From Nocardioides carbamazepini (GTDB taxonomy: Bacteria; Actinomycetota; Actinomycetes; Propionibacteriales; Nocardioidaceae), in the NCBI RefSeq assembly GCF_024614185.1, contig NZ_JAHTLF010000016.1, positions 682,001 through 746,000 on the forward strand: 64,000 bases of DNA, written 5' to 3'. Within the stretch, counting starts at the first letter, position 1. Each line of letters starts with the position of its first letter. The notes under the pieces are model-generated. The model was not told where the DNA came from, searched no databases, and saw only the letters and a program-made list of their open reading frames with translations. A program made the translations under genes and the position numbers. Positions 8,172 to 17,267 of the stretch are shown one piece after another.

Positions 8172-9182
8172 ATGTCGCTCAACCGGAGACGAGCCGCGAT
8201 CGCCGGCGGTGCCGCGGTTCTGGTCGTCGTTCCCGCTGCCGTGATCCTCGCTCGCGGGGAGTCGCCGCCCCCGGCGGACTCCCCGTCCGGCGGCCCCACC
8301 GTCGCGGTGGAACGGGCGGAGGTGGCGCCGGACGACCTCCCGGACCTGGTCTTCGCGGCCAACCAGGCCGAGGGCTTCCGCCTGCTCGCGGTCGAGCCCG
8401 ACGGCACCGGCCGGGTGGACCTCACCGGGACGCGGGGCATGTACCCGGCCTGGTCGCCGGACGGCAGGCGGCTCGCCTATGTCGGCGAGCACGAGGCCAC
8501 GACCGGCACCCAGCTCGCGGTCCGGGTGATCGAGGAGGACGGGACGATCCGGACCGTCACCACAGGAACCCAGGTTCCGTCCAACCTCACCTACCGGACC
8601 GGGGCCGAGCTCTACTACGAGGCGTCCCTGCAGGCGACCTCCGGCGCCACCGGGATCAGCTCGACGACCTCCATCGACGCCGTGGCCACCGACGGCGGCA
8701 ACCAGCGCACGGCCGTCTACGAGCGCGGCGCCACCTACCACCCGGCCTGGTCGCCCGACGGTGAGCGACTCGCCTATGTCAGCTCGCGGCCCCGTGCCGC
8801 CTGCGGCGCCGAGGGGCAGGAGCGGCAGCGCTGCGACCAGCCCCTCGTCGTACGGACGGGGGAGCGGAGCGTCGATGTCGTCGACCGCGGCATCGCCGCC
8901 AACCCGGCCTGGTCACCCGACGGGGAGCGGATCGCCTTCTCCTGGCGGGAGGGCAGGCGGCTCGCGATCTGGCTGGTCGAGCCCGGCGGACAGCCGGTGC
9001 GCGTGACCGAGGGCCGCGGTGAGGACGAGCCGACCTGGTCGCCCGACGGCAGCAGCATCGCCTTCACCCGGGACTGCGACGTGTGGGTGCAGGAGGTGGA
9101 GGGCGGTGTCGCCCGCAATGTCACCACGACTCCCGACATCTGCGAGATCTCTCCGGCCTGGCGCCCTGGGGGCGAGCGATGA
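8172..9182 (+). CDS. Membrane-anchored or secreted TolB/PD40 beta-propeller protein
   Basis: A 336-residue protein with an N-terminal hydrophobic anchor ('AGGAAVLVVVPAAVILA') followed by a Pro-rich linker and a beta-propeller. At least four blades carry the WD40-like PD40 signature 'P.WSPDG..(L/I)A(Y/F)', as in 'YPAWSPDGRRLAYV' and 'PTWSPDGSSIAFT'. There is no lipobox Cys. Its stop overlaps the start of a YraQ-type permease (ATGA), which links an extracytoplasmic propeller to that transporter. PD40 domains bind peptides or proteins rather than catalyse. Possibly the receptor or partner subunit of the permease system; this is inference from coupling. Confidence 0.85.
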   Translation: MSLNRRRAAIAGGAAVLVVVPAAVILARGESPPPADSPSGGPTVAVERAEVAPDDLPDLVFAANQAEGFRLLAVEPDGTGRVDLTGTRGMYPAWSPDGRRLAYVGEHEATTGTQLAVRVIEEDGTIRTVTTGTQVPSNLTYRTGAELYYEASLQATSGATGISSTTSIDAVATDGGNQRTAVYERGATYHPAWSPDGERLAYVSSRPRAACGAEGQERQRCDQPLVVRTGERSVDVVDRGIAANPAWSPDGERIAFSWREGRRLAIWLVEPGGQPVRVTEGRGEDEPTWSPDGSSIAFTRDCDVWVQEVEGGVARNVTTTPDICEISPAWRPGGER

Positions 9183-10207
9183 CCGCTCAACAGGTCGCCG
9201 AGCCGCCCGGCGAGACCGCCCGGCGCAGCCGCGGCGCAAGGCCGGCCTGGGTTCCGCTCGTCGTGGTGCTGACCCTGGTCGCGGTGCTGCGCGCGGTCGA
9301 CGTCCCGGCCGTGGGCTGGCTCAACAACTTCCTCCTGGTCTATGTCGGCCTGCTGGTCGAGGCGGTGCCGTTCGTGCTGCTCGGCGCGGCCGCTGCCGCG
9401 GCGATCGAGGTCTACGTCTCGCCCGAGGCCTTCGGGCGCCTGGCCCGCGCGCCCCGACCGGTCCAGGTGGCCGTCGCGAGCTGCGGCGGCCTGGTCCTGC
9501 CCGTCTGCGAGTGTGGCTCCGTGCCGGTCGCCCGGCGACTCCTGCTGCGTGGCCTGACCCCGGCGGCAGCCATCACCTTCATGCTGGCCGCACCGATCGT
9601 GAACCCTGTGGTGATCCTGTCGACCTGGTTCGCGTTCCGCGGCCGCACGAGTGAGGGGCTCATGGTCGGCGGCCGGGTCGCCCTCGGTCTCACCATCGCC
9701 GTCGTGACCGGTCTCGTCATGGCCCGGGCGCTCCAGCGCTCTCCCGTCGCCGGGATCCGTGACGCCGTGGGTCACGAGCACGAGCACGGCGCCACCGGGA
9801 ACCGGCCGCGGCTGTTCGCGGAGCACACGGGCGCGGAGTTCCTCGGGATGATGAAGTACATGCTGATCGGGGCGGGTGTCGCCGCGGCGCTGCAGACGTT
9901 CATCCCGCAGCGGAGCATCGACACGGTCGCCGGCGCGACGCTGCTGGCGATCCCGGCCATGATGGCCTTCGCCTTCGTCCTCTCCCTCTGCTCCGAGTCC
10001 GACGCCTTGTTCATCGCGTCGTTCGTGCAGTTCAGCCCGGCCGCGCAGCTGGCGTTCCTCGCCTTCGGGCCGATGGCCGACACCAAGCTCTCCGCGATGT
10101 ACGTCGGCGCACTCGGCCCCGCGCACGCCCGTCGCCTCATCGTCACGGTCACCGTGACCACCCTCGTCCTGTGCCTGTGGCTCCAGGCCGCCCTGGTGGT
10201 GCTGTGA
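9179..10207 (+). CDS. YraQ/UPF0718-type (DUF318) permease
   Basis: A 342-residue permease with about eight membrane helices. The two family signatures are present: 'PVCECGSVPVARRLLLRGLT' with 'FMLAAPIVNPVVILSTWFAF', and near the C terminus 'SLCSESDALFIASF' with 'GPMADTKLS'. The Cys-rich membrane motifs may bind metal or act in redox. A hydrophilic His-rich loop ('GHEHEHGA', about residue 200) joins the halves. Start chosen at 9179 because it makes an ATGA overlap with the PD40 gene. The next gene is its usual partner, a TIGR03943 protein. In several actinobacteria this pair is linked to zinc homeostasis; no Zur box was recognised here. Confidence 0.9.
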   Translation: MTAQQVAEPPGETARRSRGARPAWVPLVVVLTLVAVLRAVDVPAVGWLNNFLLVYVGLLVEAVPFVLLGAAAAAAIEVYVSPEAFGRLARAPRPVQVAVASCGGLVLPVCECGSVPVARRLLLRGLTPAAAITFMLAAPIVNPVVILSTWFAFRGRTSEGLMVGGRVALGLTIAVVTGLVMARALQRSPVAGIRDAVGHEHEHGATGNRPRLFAEHTGAEFLGMMKYMLIGAGVAAALQTFIPQRSIDTVAGATLLAIPAMMAFAFVLSLCSESDALFIASFVQFSPAAQLAFLAFGPMADTKLSAMYVGALGPAHARRLIVTVTVTTLVLCLWLQAALVVL

Positions 10208-10215
10208 GGTCCTCC

Positions 10216-10902
10216 ATGCCGTTCCAGACATCTGCCGTCCTCGCCTCGTGGGCGGCACTCTTCGTCTACCTCGAGCTCTCCGGCCGCTGGTCGGAGTTCC
10301 TCGCCGCGCGGGTCGCCTGGATCGTCCCCGTCGCCGCGGTGCTGTTCGGCGTCGCTGCCCTCGGCCAGGCTGCCGTCGCCCTGTGGGGCGGACGGAGCGT
10401 CGTCACCTGGTCGGGCGCGAGCCTGTGCGCGGCAGGTGTGCTGCCCGTGCTCCTGGTGATGGCGGTGCCGATCGACCCGCTGTCGAGCTTCGCCGCGGAC
10501 CGACGCTCGGCGTACTCCAGCGCGACCTTCGCCTCCGTCGCCCCGCCGAAGCACGGCGAGAGCCTCACCTTCCAGCAGCTGGTGGCCGCGAGCGCGTCCG
10601 CCGAGACCCGCGCGGCGCTCGCGGACCGGGCGGGCGAGGCGGTCGAGCTCGTCGGCCTCGTCACCGCACCGGACGGCGAGGGGTTCCTGCTGACCCGCTT
10701 CGTGGTGGCCTGCTGCGTCGTCGACGCGACCGTCGCCCAGGTCGAGGTGCGCCCGGCGGCGACCGGTCCGCTCGAGGAGAACGCCTGGGTCCGGGTGTCC
10801 GGCCGGCTCGCACTCGGCAGCGACGGCGTCCCTCGCCTCGACGACGCCAGCGTCGAGGCGGCGGATCGGCCGGACCCGCCGTACCTCTACCCGGGCGGCT
10901 AG
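10216..10902 (+). CDS. TIGR03943 family (YcgQ-like, DUF1980) membrane protein
   Basis: About 228 residues: two or three N-terminal membrane helices and a soluble C-terminal beta domain containing the family hallmark 'FVVACCVVDATVAQVEV', where paired Cys precede a small beta strand, and 'ENAWVRVSGRL'. It is the standard genetic partner of the YraQ-type permease directly upstream. ATG at 10216 has a GTGAGG ribosome site; an alternative GTG at 10204 would overlap the permease stop (GTGA). The pair's transported substance is not established. A strong bidirectional terminator follows. Confidence 0.88.
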   Translation: MPFQTSAVLASWAALFVYLELSGRWSEFLAARVAWIVPVAAVLFGVAALGQAAVALWGGRSVVTWSGASLCAAGVLPVLLVMAVPIDPLSSFAADRRSAYSSATFASVAPPKHGESLTFQQLVAASASAETRAALADRAGEAVELVGLVTAPDGEGFLLTRFVVACCVVDATVAQVEVRPAATGPLEENAWVRVSGRLALGSDGVPRLDDASVEAADRPDPPYLYPGG

Positions 10903-10906
10903 GGAA

Positions 10907-10937
10907 GGGCGCCCCACCCGGCAGAGGTGGGGCGCCC
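10907..10937. terminator. Bidirectional terminator between convergent genes
   Basis: A perfect 12-bp stem (10907-10918 with 10926-10937) and 7-base loop, starting 5 bases after the TIGR03943 stop and 21 bases before the end of the convergent lyase-like gene. No strong T-tract on either side. Confidence 0.7.
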
Positions 10938-10957
10938 CGTGCATCCTGCCGCCGGCG

Positions 10958-12925
10958 TCAGCTCGGGTCGAGGAGGATGCCGTCGGCCACGACGTAGCCG
11001 TTGGCGTTGTCGTTGACCTGCACATAGCTGCCGGGGCCCAGCGAGTACGTCCCGAGCAGGACCCACTGTCCGCCGGTGGTCTGCTGGTTCTTGGTCACGA
11101 CGGAGGTCCCGCCCGTGTGGGCGATGGTGAACGGCGTGTTGGTCGCCTGCCCCGGCGCCGCGATCCACCAGGCGTAGACCTTGTAGGACCGGGTGTGGGA
11201 CATGCGCGGTGTGAACCGGACCGAGCTCGTCCCGGTGCCGGCGGTCTTGTAGCGCACGGACGGCCCGAACACCTGCGGTCCGTTCGACGCTGGCGAGCCG
11301 GGCGTCCAGGTCCCCGTCATGGTGACGCCACGGTCGCGGTCGTCGATCACGATCTGATCGGCGGCGTTGGTCTGGCCGAGCGCACCTTGGTGAGTGAGCC
11401 ATTTCGCCAGCCAGGCCTCCGCCGCGCGCGCCGCCACCCACTCCTCACGACCCTGGTAGATGTCCTCGCCGTCGGCCCGATAGAAGCGGCCGTCGCTCGG
11501 CGCGCCGCCGGCGAGCGGGCGCTGCTGCATCGCCAGGACGTGCTGCGCGTGCAGGTCCTCCCACGTACCGGCCTTCTCCGCGACCAGGTCGTCGAGACCG
11601 AAGGCACGCACGATCGTGTCGAGGGTCGAGAAGGCTGCGTGCCGCAGCGGCCCCGCCTCCCAGCCGTGCGGGTAGTAGAGGGTCTCCGTGCCGTCGACGT
11701 AGATCGTGCCGTTCGGGTTGTTGGCACCCGGGGCCTTGTACGACGGGCTGTCCGGGCAGGGCAGCGGCAACGGGGCGGGCCACCAGTGCTTGTCGACCAT
11801 CGCGTCGTACTGGAGGTTCGCGCCGTGGAGGGCGTTGGCCGGGACGGGCCTGCCGGCCAGCGCGGGCACGAAGGCACCGCTCATCGACTCGGTGATCGTC
11901 GTCATGTAGTCGGGGTGGTACTGGGAGTGGTTGAGCAGCGCGCCGTCGTCGTCGACGTTCGAGCCCTCGAGCCAGTCACGGAGCGGCCGGCCGCGCACGT
12001 CGGTGGCATCGGTCAGGTCGGCGGGTCGCGCGAAGGCGCCCACGCTGAGCTCGTTGGCCTTGTACGTCCATCCGGAGCGGCGGCTGTGCTGAGGCATCAG
12101 GACCGGCGCGAGGAACAGCAGACGCGCGTTCCACGCGCTCTCCTCGGCCGCCGTGTCGCCGCAGGGCCGGGCCAGGGCGCCGGTCCGGTCCTTGAGGTAC
12201 GGAGCGTGCCAGCCGATGAAGCGGTTGGCTTCGTACTCGACCATCTTGCGGACCTGCTCGCGGTCACCGGTGCCCAGGTCGTCCCACAGCAGCCAGCCCG
12301 CGGTGCCGGCGAGAGCCGTCCAGTAGGCGGTCTGCCAGCCGTATCCCCAGCCGCCGGCGGTGTTCACCCGGTGCCGGTGGGCGAGCGAACGGACCAGCTT
12401 GGTGGCGATCGCCCGTGCGTCGGCCTCGGGGACTCCCGTGACGGCGGGGTCGTACTGGCCGGTCTGCAGCGCGACGGCCAGCGCGTACGCCTCGCTGGCG
12501 GGTGGGCGGATGTTGTTCTCCACCACGCCGCCGAAGTCCAGATAGGTCCCGGTCTGAGCGTCGAAGTCCTTGGCGGTCGTCCACCAGGTGGTGAGGGCGT
12601 ACCGGTTGGCGTTGGCGAGGATCGACGACGCCCGCAACGAGTCTCCGTCGGTCGGCAGGCCGGCTGTGAAGGCGCTGGGGTCGAAGCCCGTGACGAAGGT
12701 GTCGTCGGCGGCCTGGGCGGAGCCAGGGTGGAGCGTGAGGGCCGCCGCCACGCAGGCGGTCAGGGTGGCACCAAAGCGCCGGCGCCGACGCTGCGCCGCG
12801 CTGGACGGTCTGGTCCGAGGTGGGCCGTCCCCCGGCGGCGATCCGCCGGTTGCTGCGGCCTCCCTCCTCGGCAGCCGAGCAAGGTGGGTGAAGGCCAGCT
12901 TCGTTCTGGTTCTGACGGTGGTCAT
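10958..12925 (-). CDS. Secreted polysaccharide-lyase-like protein with golvesin-type C-terminal domain
   Basis: A 655-residue exported protein. The N terminus is long and basic, then 'ATLTACVAAALTLHPGSAQA' gives a signal peptide ending near residue 73 (AQA-A). Residues about 80-520 look all-helical with Trp/Tyr-rich stretches ('GWGYGWQTAYWTALAGTAGW'), suggesting an (alpha/alpha) toroid like many polysaccharide lyases and hydrolases. The last 120 residues ('VIDDRDRGVTMTGTWTPG' to 'ADGILLDPS') match the golvesin C-terminal / xanthan-lyase-associated beta domain. It is the last gene of a sugar-uptake and unsaturated-uronyl hydrolase operon, which supports extracellular polysaccharide cleavage. 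The CAZy family is not certain. Confidence 0.7.
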   Translation of the reverse strand: MTTVRTRTKLAFTHLARLPRREAAATGGSPPGDGPPRTRPSSAAQRRRRRFGATLTACVAAALTLHPGSAQAADDTFVTGFDPSAFTAGLPTDGDSLRASSILANANRYALTTWWTTAKDFDAQTGTYLDFGGVVENNIRPPASEAYALAVALQTGQYDPAVTGVPEADARAIATKLVRSLAHRHRVNTAGGWGYGWQTAYWTALAGTAGWLLWDDLGTGDREQVRKMVEYEANRFIGWHAPYLKDRTGALARPCGDTAAEESAWNARLLFLAPVLMPQHSRRSGWTYKANELSVGAFARPADLTDATDVRGRPLRDWLEGSNVDDDGALLNHSQYHPDYMTTITESMSGAFVPALAGRPVPANALHGANLQYDAMVDKHWWPAPLPLPCPDSPSYKAPGANNPNGTIYVDGTETLYYPHGWEAGPLRHAAFSTLDTIVRAFGLDDLVAEKAGTWEDLHAQHVLAMQQRPLAGGAPSDGRFYRADGEDIYQGREEWVAARAAEAWLAKWLTHQGALGQTNAADQIVIDDRDRGVTMTGTWTPGSPASNGPQVFGPSVRYKTAGTGTSSVRFTPRMSHTRSYKVYAWWIAAPGQATNTPFTIAHTGGTSVVTKNQQTTGGQWVLLGTYSLGPGSYVQVNDNANGYVVADGILLDPS

Positions 12926-12982
12926 CGCAGTGACTTCTCCTTCGGGGGTGGGATGGCGGGTGCGGACTGACGTCGAGGGCTC

Positions 12983-13900
12983 CTACGAGGCCCAGCGGAG
13001 GATCAGGGCGTCGCGCTGGCGGGCGAGGTGCAGCAGCTCCTGCCTCGTCGGCTCCGGGAGGCCGCCGAACGGGGCGCGAACGCGGTCGCTGCGGATGATG
13101 CCGCCCTCCCGCATGAGGACCTTGGCCGCGTTCAGGCCGCACTGCCGGTTCTCGTAGTGGATCAGCGGCAGGATCTCCTCCCACCGCTTGGTCGCCTGCT
13201 CGACGTCACCGGCGTGGAAGGTGCGGATGATGTCGCCGAGCTGGTCGGGTGCGACACAGCTGCTCATCGAGCCGACCACGCCCGCCAGCAGGTCGGGGAT
13301 GAGCGTGATGGCTTCCTCGCCGTCGTACACGCCGGGCAGCGCGTCGCCGGCGGCGGTCCGCAGGCGTCGTACCTTGTCGGCTGTCCTCGGCATCTCGATC
13401 TTCGCGTACCGGACCTGCGGGATCTCCTGCGCGAGCCGGGTCAGCAGGCCGACCGACAAGGTGGTGGTGCTCAGCGGTGCGTCCTGGATCATGATGTCGA
13501 TCTCGAGGCCGTCGGCGACGCGCTTGAAGTACTCGAGGACGTCGTCCTCGTCGACGCGCATGGTGGCCCCGAAGAAGGGCGGCATCAGCATCACGAGGGC
13601 GGCGCCCCGCTCCTGGGCGGCCAGGCTGCGCTCGTGCGCGATGCGGGCGCTGTAGTGGCTGGTGGTGACCATGACCGGGATCCGCCCGGCCGCGTGGCCG
13701 ATCGTGGTCTCCATCACGGCATGGCGCTCGTCGTCGGACAGCGAGAACTGCTCCGAGTAGTTGGCGAGGATGCAGATCGCGTCCGACCCGCCGTCGACGA
13801 GGTAGTCGACGACCCGCCGCTGTCCCTCGTGATCGAGATCCTCGTTGTCGAGGAAGACGGTCGGTGCGACGGGGATGATGCCTCGGACGAGGTCGGTCAT
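12983..13900 (-). CDS. DapA-superfamily sugar-acid dehydratase/aldolase (L-2-keto-3-deoxyarabonate dehydratase-like)
   Basis: A 305-residue Schiff-base enzyme of the dihydrodipicolinate synthase superfamily. The N terminus 'RGIIPVAPTVFLDNEDLD', the 'ILANYSEQFSLSDDER' strip and the Lys in 'VRYAKIEMPR' (about residue 165) mark the active site. The form resembles L-2-keto-3-deoxyarabonate dehydratase rather than true DapA. That enzyme yields alpha-ketoglutarate semialdehyde, and the adjacent gene is a semialdehyde dehydrogenase, so the two would complete a route to 2-oxoglutarate. ATG overlaps the stop of the upstream ALDH gene (ATGA). A 5-keto-4-deoxyglucarate dehydratase role is the main alternative. 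Confidence 0.75.
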   Translation of the reverse strand: MTDLVRGIIPVAPTVFLDNEDLDHEGQRRVVDYLVDGGSDAICILANYSEQFSLSDDERHAVMETTIGHAAGRIPVMVTTSHYSARIAHERSLAAQERGAALVMLMPPFFGATMRVDEDDVLEYFKRVADGLEIDIMIQDAPLSTTTLSVGLLTRLAQEIPQVRYAKIEMPRTADKVRRLRTAAGDALPGVYDGEEAITLIPDLLAGVVGSMSSCVAPDQLGDIIRTFHAGDVEQATKRWEEILPLIHYENRQCGLNAAKVLMREGGIIRSDRVRAPFGGLPEPTRQELLHLARQRDALILRWAS

Positions 13901-15414
13901 GTGAGCTCCAGGATTCCGTTGATACGTCGGGGGACCGCTTCGTCGACGTCGTCGCGAAGCTCGGGGGGCAGGACCGAGGCGGGTGCGTTCTGGAAGGCGA
14001 TCGGATGCACCCACCGGGCGATCGAGCTCGCTCCGACCGAGGTCGATGCCGACGTGCTTGCCGGGTACCGGCCGCCGTGGTGCATCCCCCAGGCGACGGC
14101 CACCCCGGTCGGGTAGCCGTCGAAGACGAGGCGACCGCACCGCTCGCGCAGCCATGCCGCGATCGCCGCCAGGTCCGGGTCGGTGTCGCCGGCGGAGTGG
14201 ACGGTGCCGGTGAGGGCGGCAGGGAACCGCGACAGCACGTCCCGCACCTCCTCTGTCGACCGGTACCTCATGACCAGCCCGAACGGCCCGAAGTACTCCT
14301 CGATCAGAAGCGCGGCCGTCGTGGTGTGCATGTCACTCGGCCGGGCCTCGGCAAGGACCGGCGCGACCTGACGACCGGTGGCCGCGCCCGCGAAGCGGAG
14401 CGCCACGGCCGGGTCGTCGAGCAGCTGCGCCAACCCCGAGCGGAAGGCGGTCGTGATGCCGTCGTTCAGGAGATGTCCGGCTCCCACGTCGCCGAGGACG
14501 GTGACCAGCCGGTCGACGAGCCGGTCGCCGGCGGGACCGCTCGGGACGAGGAGCAGACCGGGCTTGGTGCAGAACTGCCCGGTGCCCATCGTCAGGGAGG
14601 CCGCCAGGTCGGCGGCGATCTGCTCGCCGCGCTGCTCGGCGGCAGCCGTGGTGACGACCAGCGGGTTGACGCTGCCCAGCTCGCCGTAGAAGGGGATCGG
14701 CTCCGGGCGCGCGGCCGCCAGGTCGAAGAGTGCGCGGCCGCCGGCGATCGATCCGGTGAACCCGACCGCCCGGATGCCGGGGTGCCGCACCAGCGCTGTG
14801 CCGGCGTCCAGGCCGAAGACGAGCTGGAAGACGCCGCTCGGCGCACCCGCCCGGAGGAGGGTCGCGTCGAAGACCTCTGCGACCAGGCGCGACAGCGCGG
14901 GATGGGAGCCGTGCGCCTTCACGATCACCGGGCAGCCCGCGGCGAGGGCAGATGCGGTGTCACCCCCGGGGGCGCTGAACGCGAGGGGGAAGTTGCTGGC
15001 GCCGAAGACGGCGATCGGGCCGACGGGGACGTTCATCCGTCGCAGGTCGGGCAGCGGTCCGGCCGGGGTGGCCCCAGCATGTTCGATCGAGACGTCCAGG
15101 TAGCTGCCCTCCAGCGCGACTCTCCCGAGGAACCGGAGCTGGTAGCAGGTCCGGGCGAGCTCGCCGGTCAGCCGTGGGACGCCGAGCGCGGTCTCGCGGT
15201 CAGCGGTCTCGACCAGCTCGTCGGCACGGGACTCGAGCGCAGTGGACAGGTCGTCGAGAAGGCGCGCTCGGCCCGCCCGGCCCTGGGAGGCCAGCCACGG
15301 GACCGCGGCGGTGGCCCGGGCGACCGCCGCGTCGACCTGGTCCGCGGTCGTCTCGACGGCGGCGCGGCCGAGCGTCTCGCCGGTGCGCGCGTCGACGGAT
15401 TCGATCGTCTTCAT
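13897..15414 (-). CDS. Aldehyde dehydrogenase, alpha-ketoglutaric-semialdehyde dehydrogenase type
   Basis: A 505-residue NAD(P)-dependent aldehyde dehydrogenase. Landmarks: 'FGASNFPLAFSAPGGDTASA' (about 155), 'GCPVIVKAHGSHP', the Glu-containing 'GELGSVNPLVV' (about 245) and the catalytic Cys in 'GTGQFCTKPG' (about 280). The FPLAFS-GGDTASALAAG stretch is characteristic of the 2,5-dioxovalerate subgroup found in oxidative pentose and glucarate pathways. AGGAG precedes the ATG; its stop overlaps the DapA-like gene, so the two are made together. Predicted reaction: 2,5-dioxopentanoate to 2-oxoglutarate. Confidence 0.85.
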   Translation of the reverse strand: MKTIESVDARTGETLGRAAVETTADQVDAAVARATAAVPWLASQGRAGRARLLDDLSTALESRADELVETADRETALGVPRLTGELARTCYQLRFLGRVALEGSYLDVSIEHAGATPAGPLPDLRRMNVPVGPIAVFGASNFPLAFSAPGGDTASALAAGCPVIVKAHGSHPALSRLVAEVFDATLLRAGAPSGVFQLVFGLDAGTALVRHPGIRAVGFTGSIAGGRALFDLAAARPEPIPFYGELGSVNPLVVTTAAAEQRGEQIAADLAASLTMGTGQFCTKPGLLLVPSGPAGDRLVDRLVTVLGDVGAGHLLNDGITTAFRSGLAQLLDDPAVALRFAGAATGRQVAPVLAEARPSDMHTTTAALLIEEYFGPFGLVMRYRSTEEVRDVLSRFPAALTGTVHSAGDTDPDLAAIAAWLRERCGRLVFDGYPTGVAVAWGMHHGGRYPASTSASTSVGASSIARWVHPIAFQNAPASVLPPELRDDVDEAVPRRINGILELT

Positions 15415-15429
15415 GAGAGGGCTCCTGGG

Positions 15430-16236
15430 TCAGGCCGCGAATCGGACGCCGAGCCCGGCGTCGACGCAGAACTCCGCGCCGGTGACGCCCGAGGCGCGGT
15501 CGGAGAGCAGGAAGGCGATGACCTCCGCGACCTCGCGAGGATCACAGATCCGCCGGAGGGGATGGGCGTCCAGGACGGAGCGCTCGGCGCTCTCGCTGTC
15601 GTCCTGCCGGTCGAACCACTCCTGCACCAGGGCCGTGCGGGTCCAGCCGGGGCTGACGGCGTTCACCCGGATGCCCTCGGGCGCGAGATCGAGGGCAAGG
15701 CTCCGGGTCAGGCCGATCACCCCGCTCTTGGCCGCCGCATAGGGGAACATCCCCGTGGTCGTCAGCCGGGCGTGGATCGAGGCGATGTTGACGATGGACG
15801 CCGACCGCGGTCCGGCGCCGGCCGAGGCCTCCGAGGCCCGGCTCCGCAGGTGCGGCAGGGCGTGCTTGCTGGTGAGCCAGACGCCCTTGAGGTCGACTGC
15901 GAAGACACGGTCCCACTGGTCGGTGGTCATCTCGGCGGCGTCGAAGTACGCCGCGACGCCGGCGTTGTTGACCAGTCCGGAGACCGGCGCACCGACCTCG
16001 CGCGTCGCCCGTTCGAACGCCGACTGCAGCTGGTCCTCGGCAGTGACGTCGCAGGTGTGGGTGAACAGGCGAGTGCCGGTGGCGAGCTCGGCGAGTGCCT
16101 CCCGGTCGGTGTCCAGCGCGACCACCGTCGCGCCTCGTTCCAGCAGGAGAGCGGTGGTCGCCGCGCCGATGCCGTTGGCGGCGCCCGTCACCGCGATGAC
16201 GTGCCCGTCCAGCTCGGGCTGCGGGTCGGCGGTCAC
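15430..16236 (-). CDS. Short-chain dehydrogenase/reductase of the sugar operon
   Basis: A 268-residue classical SDR: cofactor motif 'TGAANGIG' (about 17), Asp after strand 2 (VVALDTD) favouring NAD, 'NNAGVA', catalytic Ser in 'VNIASIHA', and 'YAAAKSGV' giving Tyr and Lys. The GTG start at 16236 overlaps the permease stop (GTGA). The same frame stays open much further upstream, but that part is the reverse reading of the permease gene. In oxidative sugar pathways an SDR or a Gfo/Idh enzyme performs the first oxidation of the aldose; both are present here, so which one does so is unclear. Confidence 0.85.
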   Translation of the reverse strand: MTADPQPELDGHVIAVTGAANGIGAATTALLLERGATVVALDTDREALAELATGTRLFTHTCDVTAEDQLQSAFERATREVGAPVSGLVNNAGVAAYFDAAEMTTDQWDRVFAVDLKGVWLTSKHALPHLRSRASEASAGAGPRSASIVNIASIHARLTTTGMFPYAAAKSGVIGLTRSLALDLAPEGIRVNAVSPGWTRTALVQEWFDRQDDSESAERSVLDAHPLRRICDPREVAEVIAFLLSDRASGVTGAEFCVDAGLGVRFAA

Positions 16237-17267
16237 ACCGGTACCTCGCTGCCACGCTGCCGGACGGAGAGCTCGCGGCGACGTTGCGCGCCCGACAGTG
16301 CTCGGGTGCGGCGTCGCAGATTCCACTCGTCCAATGCCACGGCGATCAGGAGCACCCCGCCGCGCGCGACGTACTGGTAGAAGGAGTCGACCTGGAGGAT
16401 GTTCAGCCCGTTGTTGACCACGCCCAGGACAAGGACACCGAGGACGGTGCCGCCCATGGCGCCGATCCCGCCGGCGAGAGCGACACCACCCAGGACACAT
16501 GCCGCGATGGCGTCGAGCTCGAGGCCGGCCGCCGCGAGGGGTTGCGCGGAGCCGAGACGAGCGGTGAGGACCACCGCGCTCAGGCCGCAGAGAGCACCCG
16601 ACGCCACATAGAGCCCGATCCGGTAGCGGGTGAGGGAGATGCCGGCGAGCCGCGCCGCGTCCGGGTTGCCGCCCATCGCGTAGATATTGCGGCCGACCCG
16701 GGTGCTCTTGAGCACGAAGGCGACGGCGGCGAACACGACCAGCATGACGACGAGCGGAGCCGGCAGGCCGGCGATGCGTCCTGACCCGATGGCGAGGAAG
16801 CGCGGGTCGGCGGCGGAGACCGCGATGCCGTCGGAGAGGATGAAGGCGAGCCCGCGGAAGACCGACAGGGTGCCGAGCGTCGCGATCAGCGGATTCACCC
16901 CGAGGCCGGCGACGAGGAGCCCGTTCACCAGGCCCGCGAGGGAACCGGCCACGATCGCCGCGACGACCGCGCCCTCCGCACCCCAACCGGCCTCGAGCGC
17001 CTTCCCGGCTGCGATGCCGGCAAGCGCCACGGTCGAGCCGATCGAGATGTCGATGCCGCCTCCCAGCATCACGATGGTGGAGCCGGCGGCCACGATCCCG
17101 ACGATGGCGATGCTCGTGCCGATGTTGAGGATGTTGTCGCGCGTGAGGAAGAACTCCGAGGCGGAGGACAGGTAGACGCACAGCGCGATCAGGGCGACGA
17201 CGACGCCGGCGCGTTCGCTGCTGCGCAGCGCGCTCGCCCGTGCGGTGAGGCTGGTGAGGACACTCAT
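16233..17267 (-). CDS. Sugar ABC transporter permease (RbsC/AraH type)
   Basis: A 344-residue permease with about nine hydrophobic segments. The family motif region is 'AGSTIVMLGGGIDISIGSTVALAG' and later 'GLGVNPLIATLGTLSVFRGL'; the C-terminal 'LGGVALAGGIGAMGGTVLGVLV' matches the usual RbsC ending. It pairs with the ATPase upstream (ATGA overlap) and the AraF-like binding protein to form a CUT2-family importer. Its stop overlaps the SDR start. CUT2 systems import monosaccharides; the binding protein points to arabinose or a similar sugar. Confidence 0.92.
   Translation of the reverse strand: MSVLTSLTARASALRSSERAGVVVALIALCVYLSSASEFFLTRDNILNIGTSIAIVGIVAAGSTIVMLGGGIDISIGSTVALAGIAAGKALEAGWGAEGAVVAAIVAGSLAGLVNGLLVAGLGVNPLIATLGTLSVFRGLAFILSDGIAVSAADPRFLAIGSGRIAGLPAPLVVMLVVFAAVAFVLKSTRVGRNIYAMGGNPDAARLAGISLTRYRIGLYVASGALCGLSAVVLTARLGSAQPLAAAGLELDAIAACVLGGVALAGGIGAMGGTVLGVLVLGVVNNGLNILQVDSFYQYVARGGVLLIAVALDEWNLRRRTRALSGAQRRRELSVRQRGSEVPV

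Noticed and set aside
15430..17181. A single 583-codon gene for SDR plus N-terminal extension
   Set aside because: The extension is the reverse reading in another frame of the sugar permease gene. The GTG at 16236 gives a normal-length SDR with a GTGA overlap.
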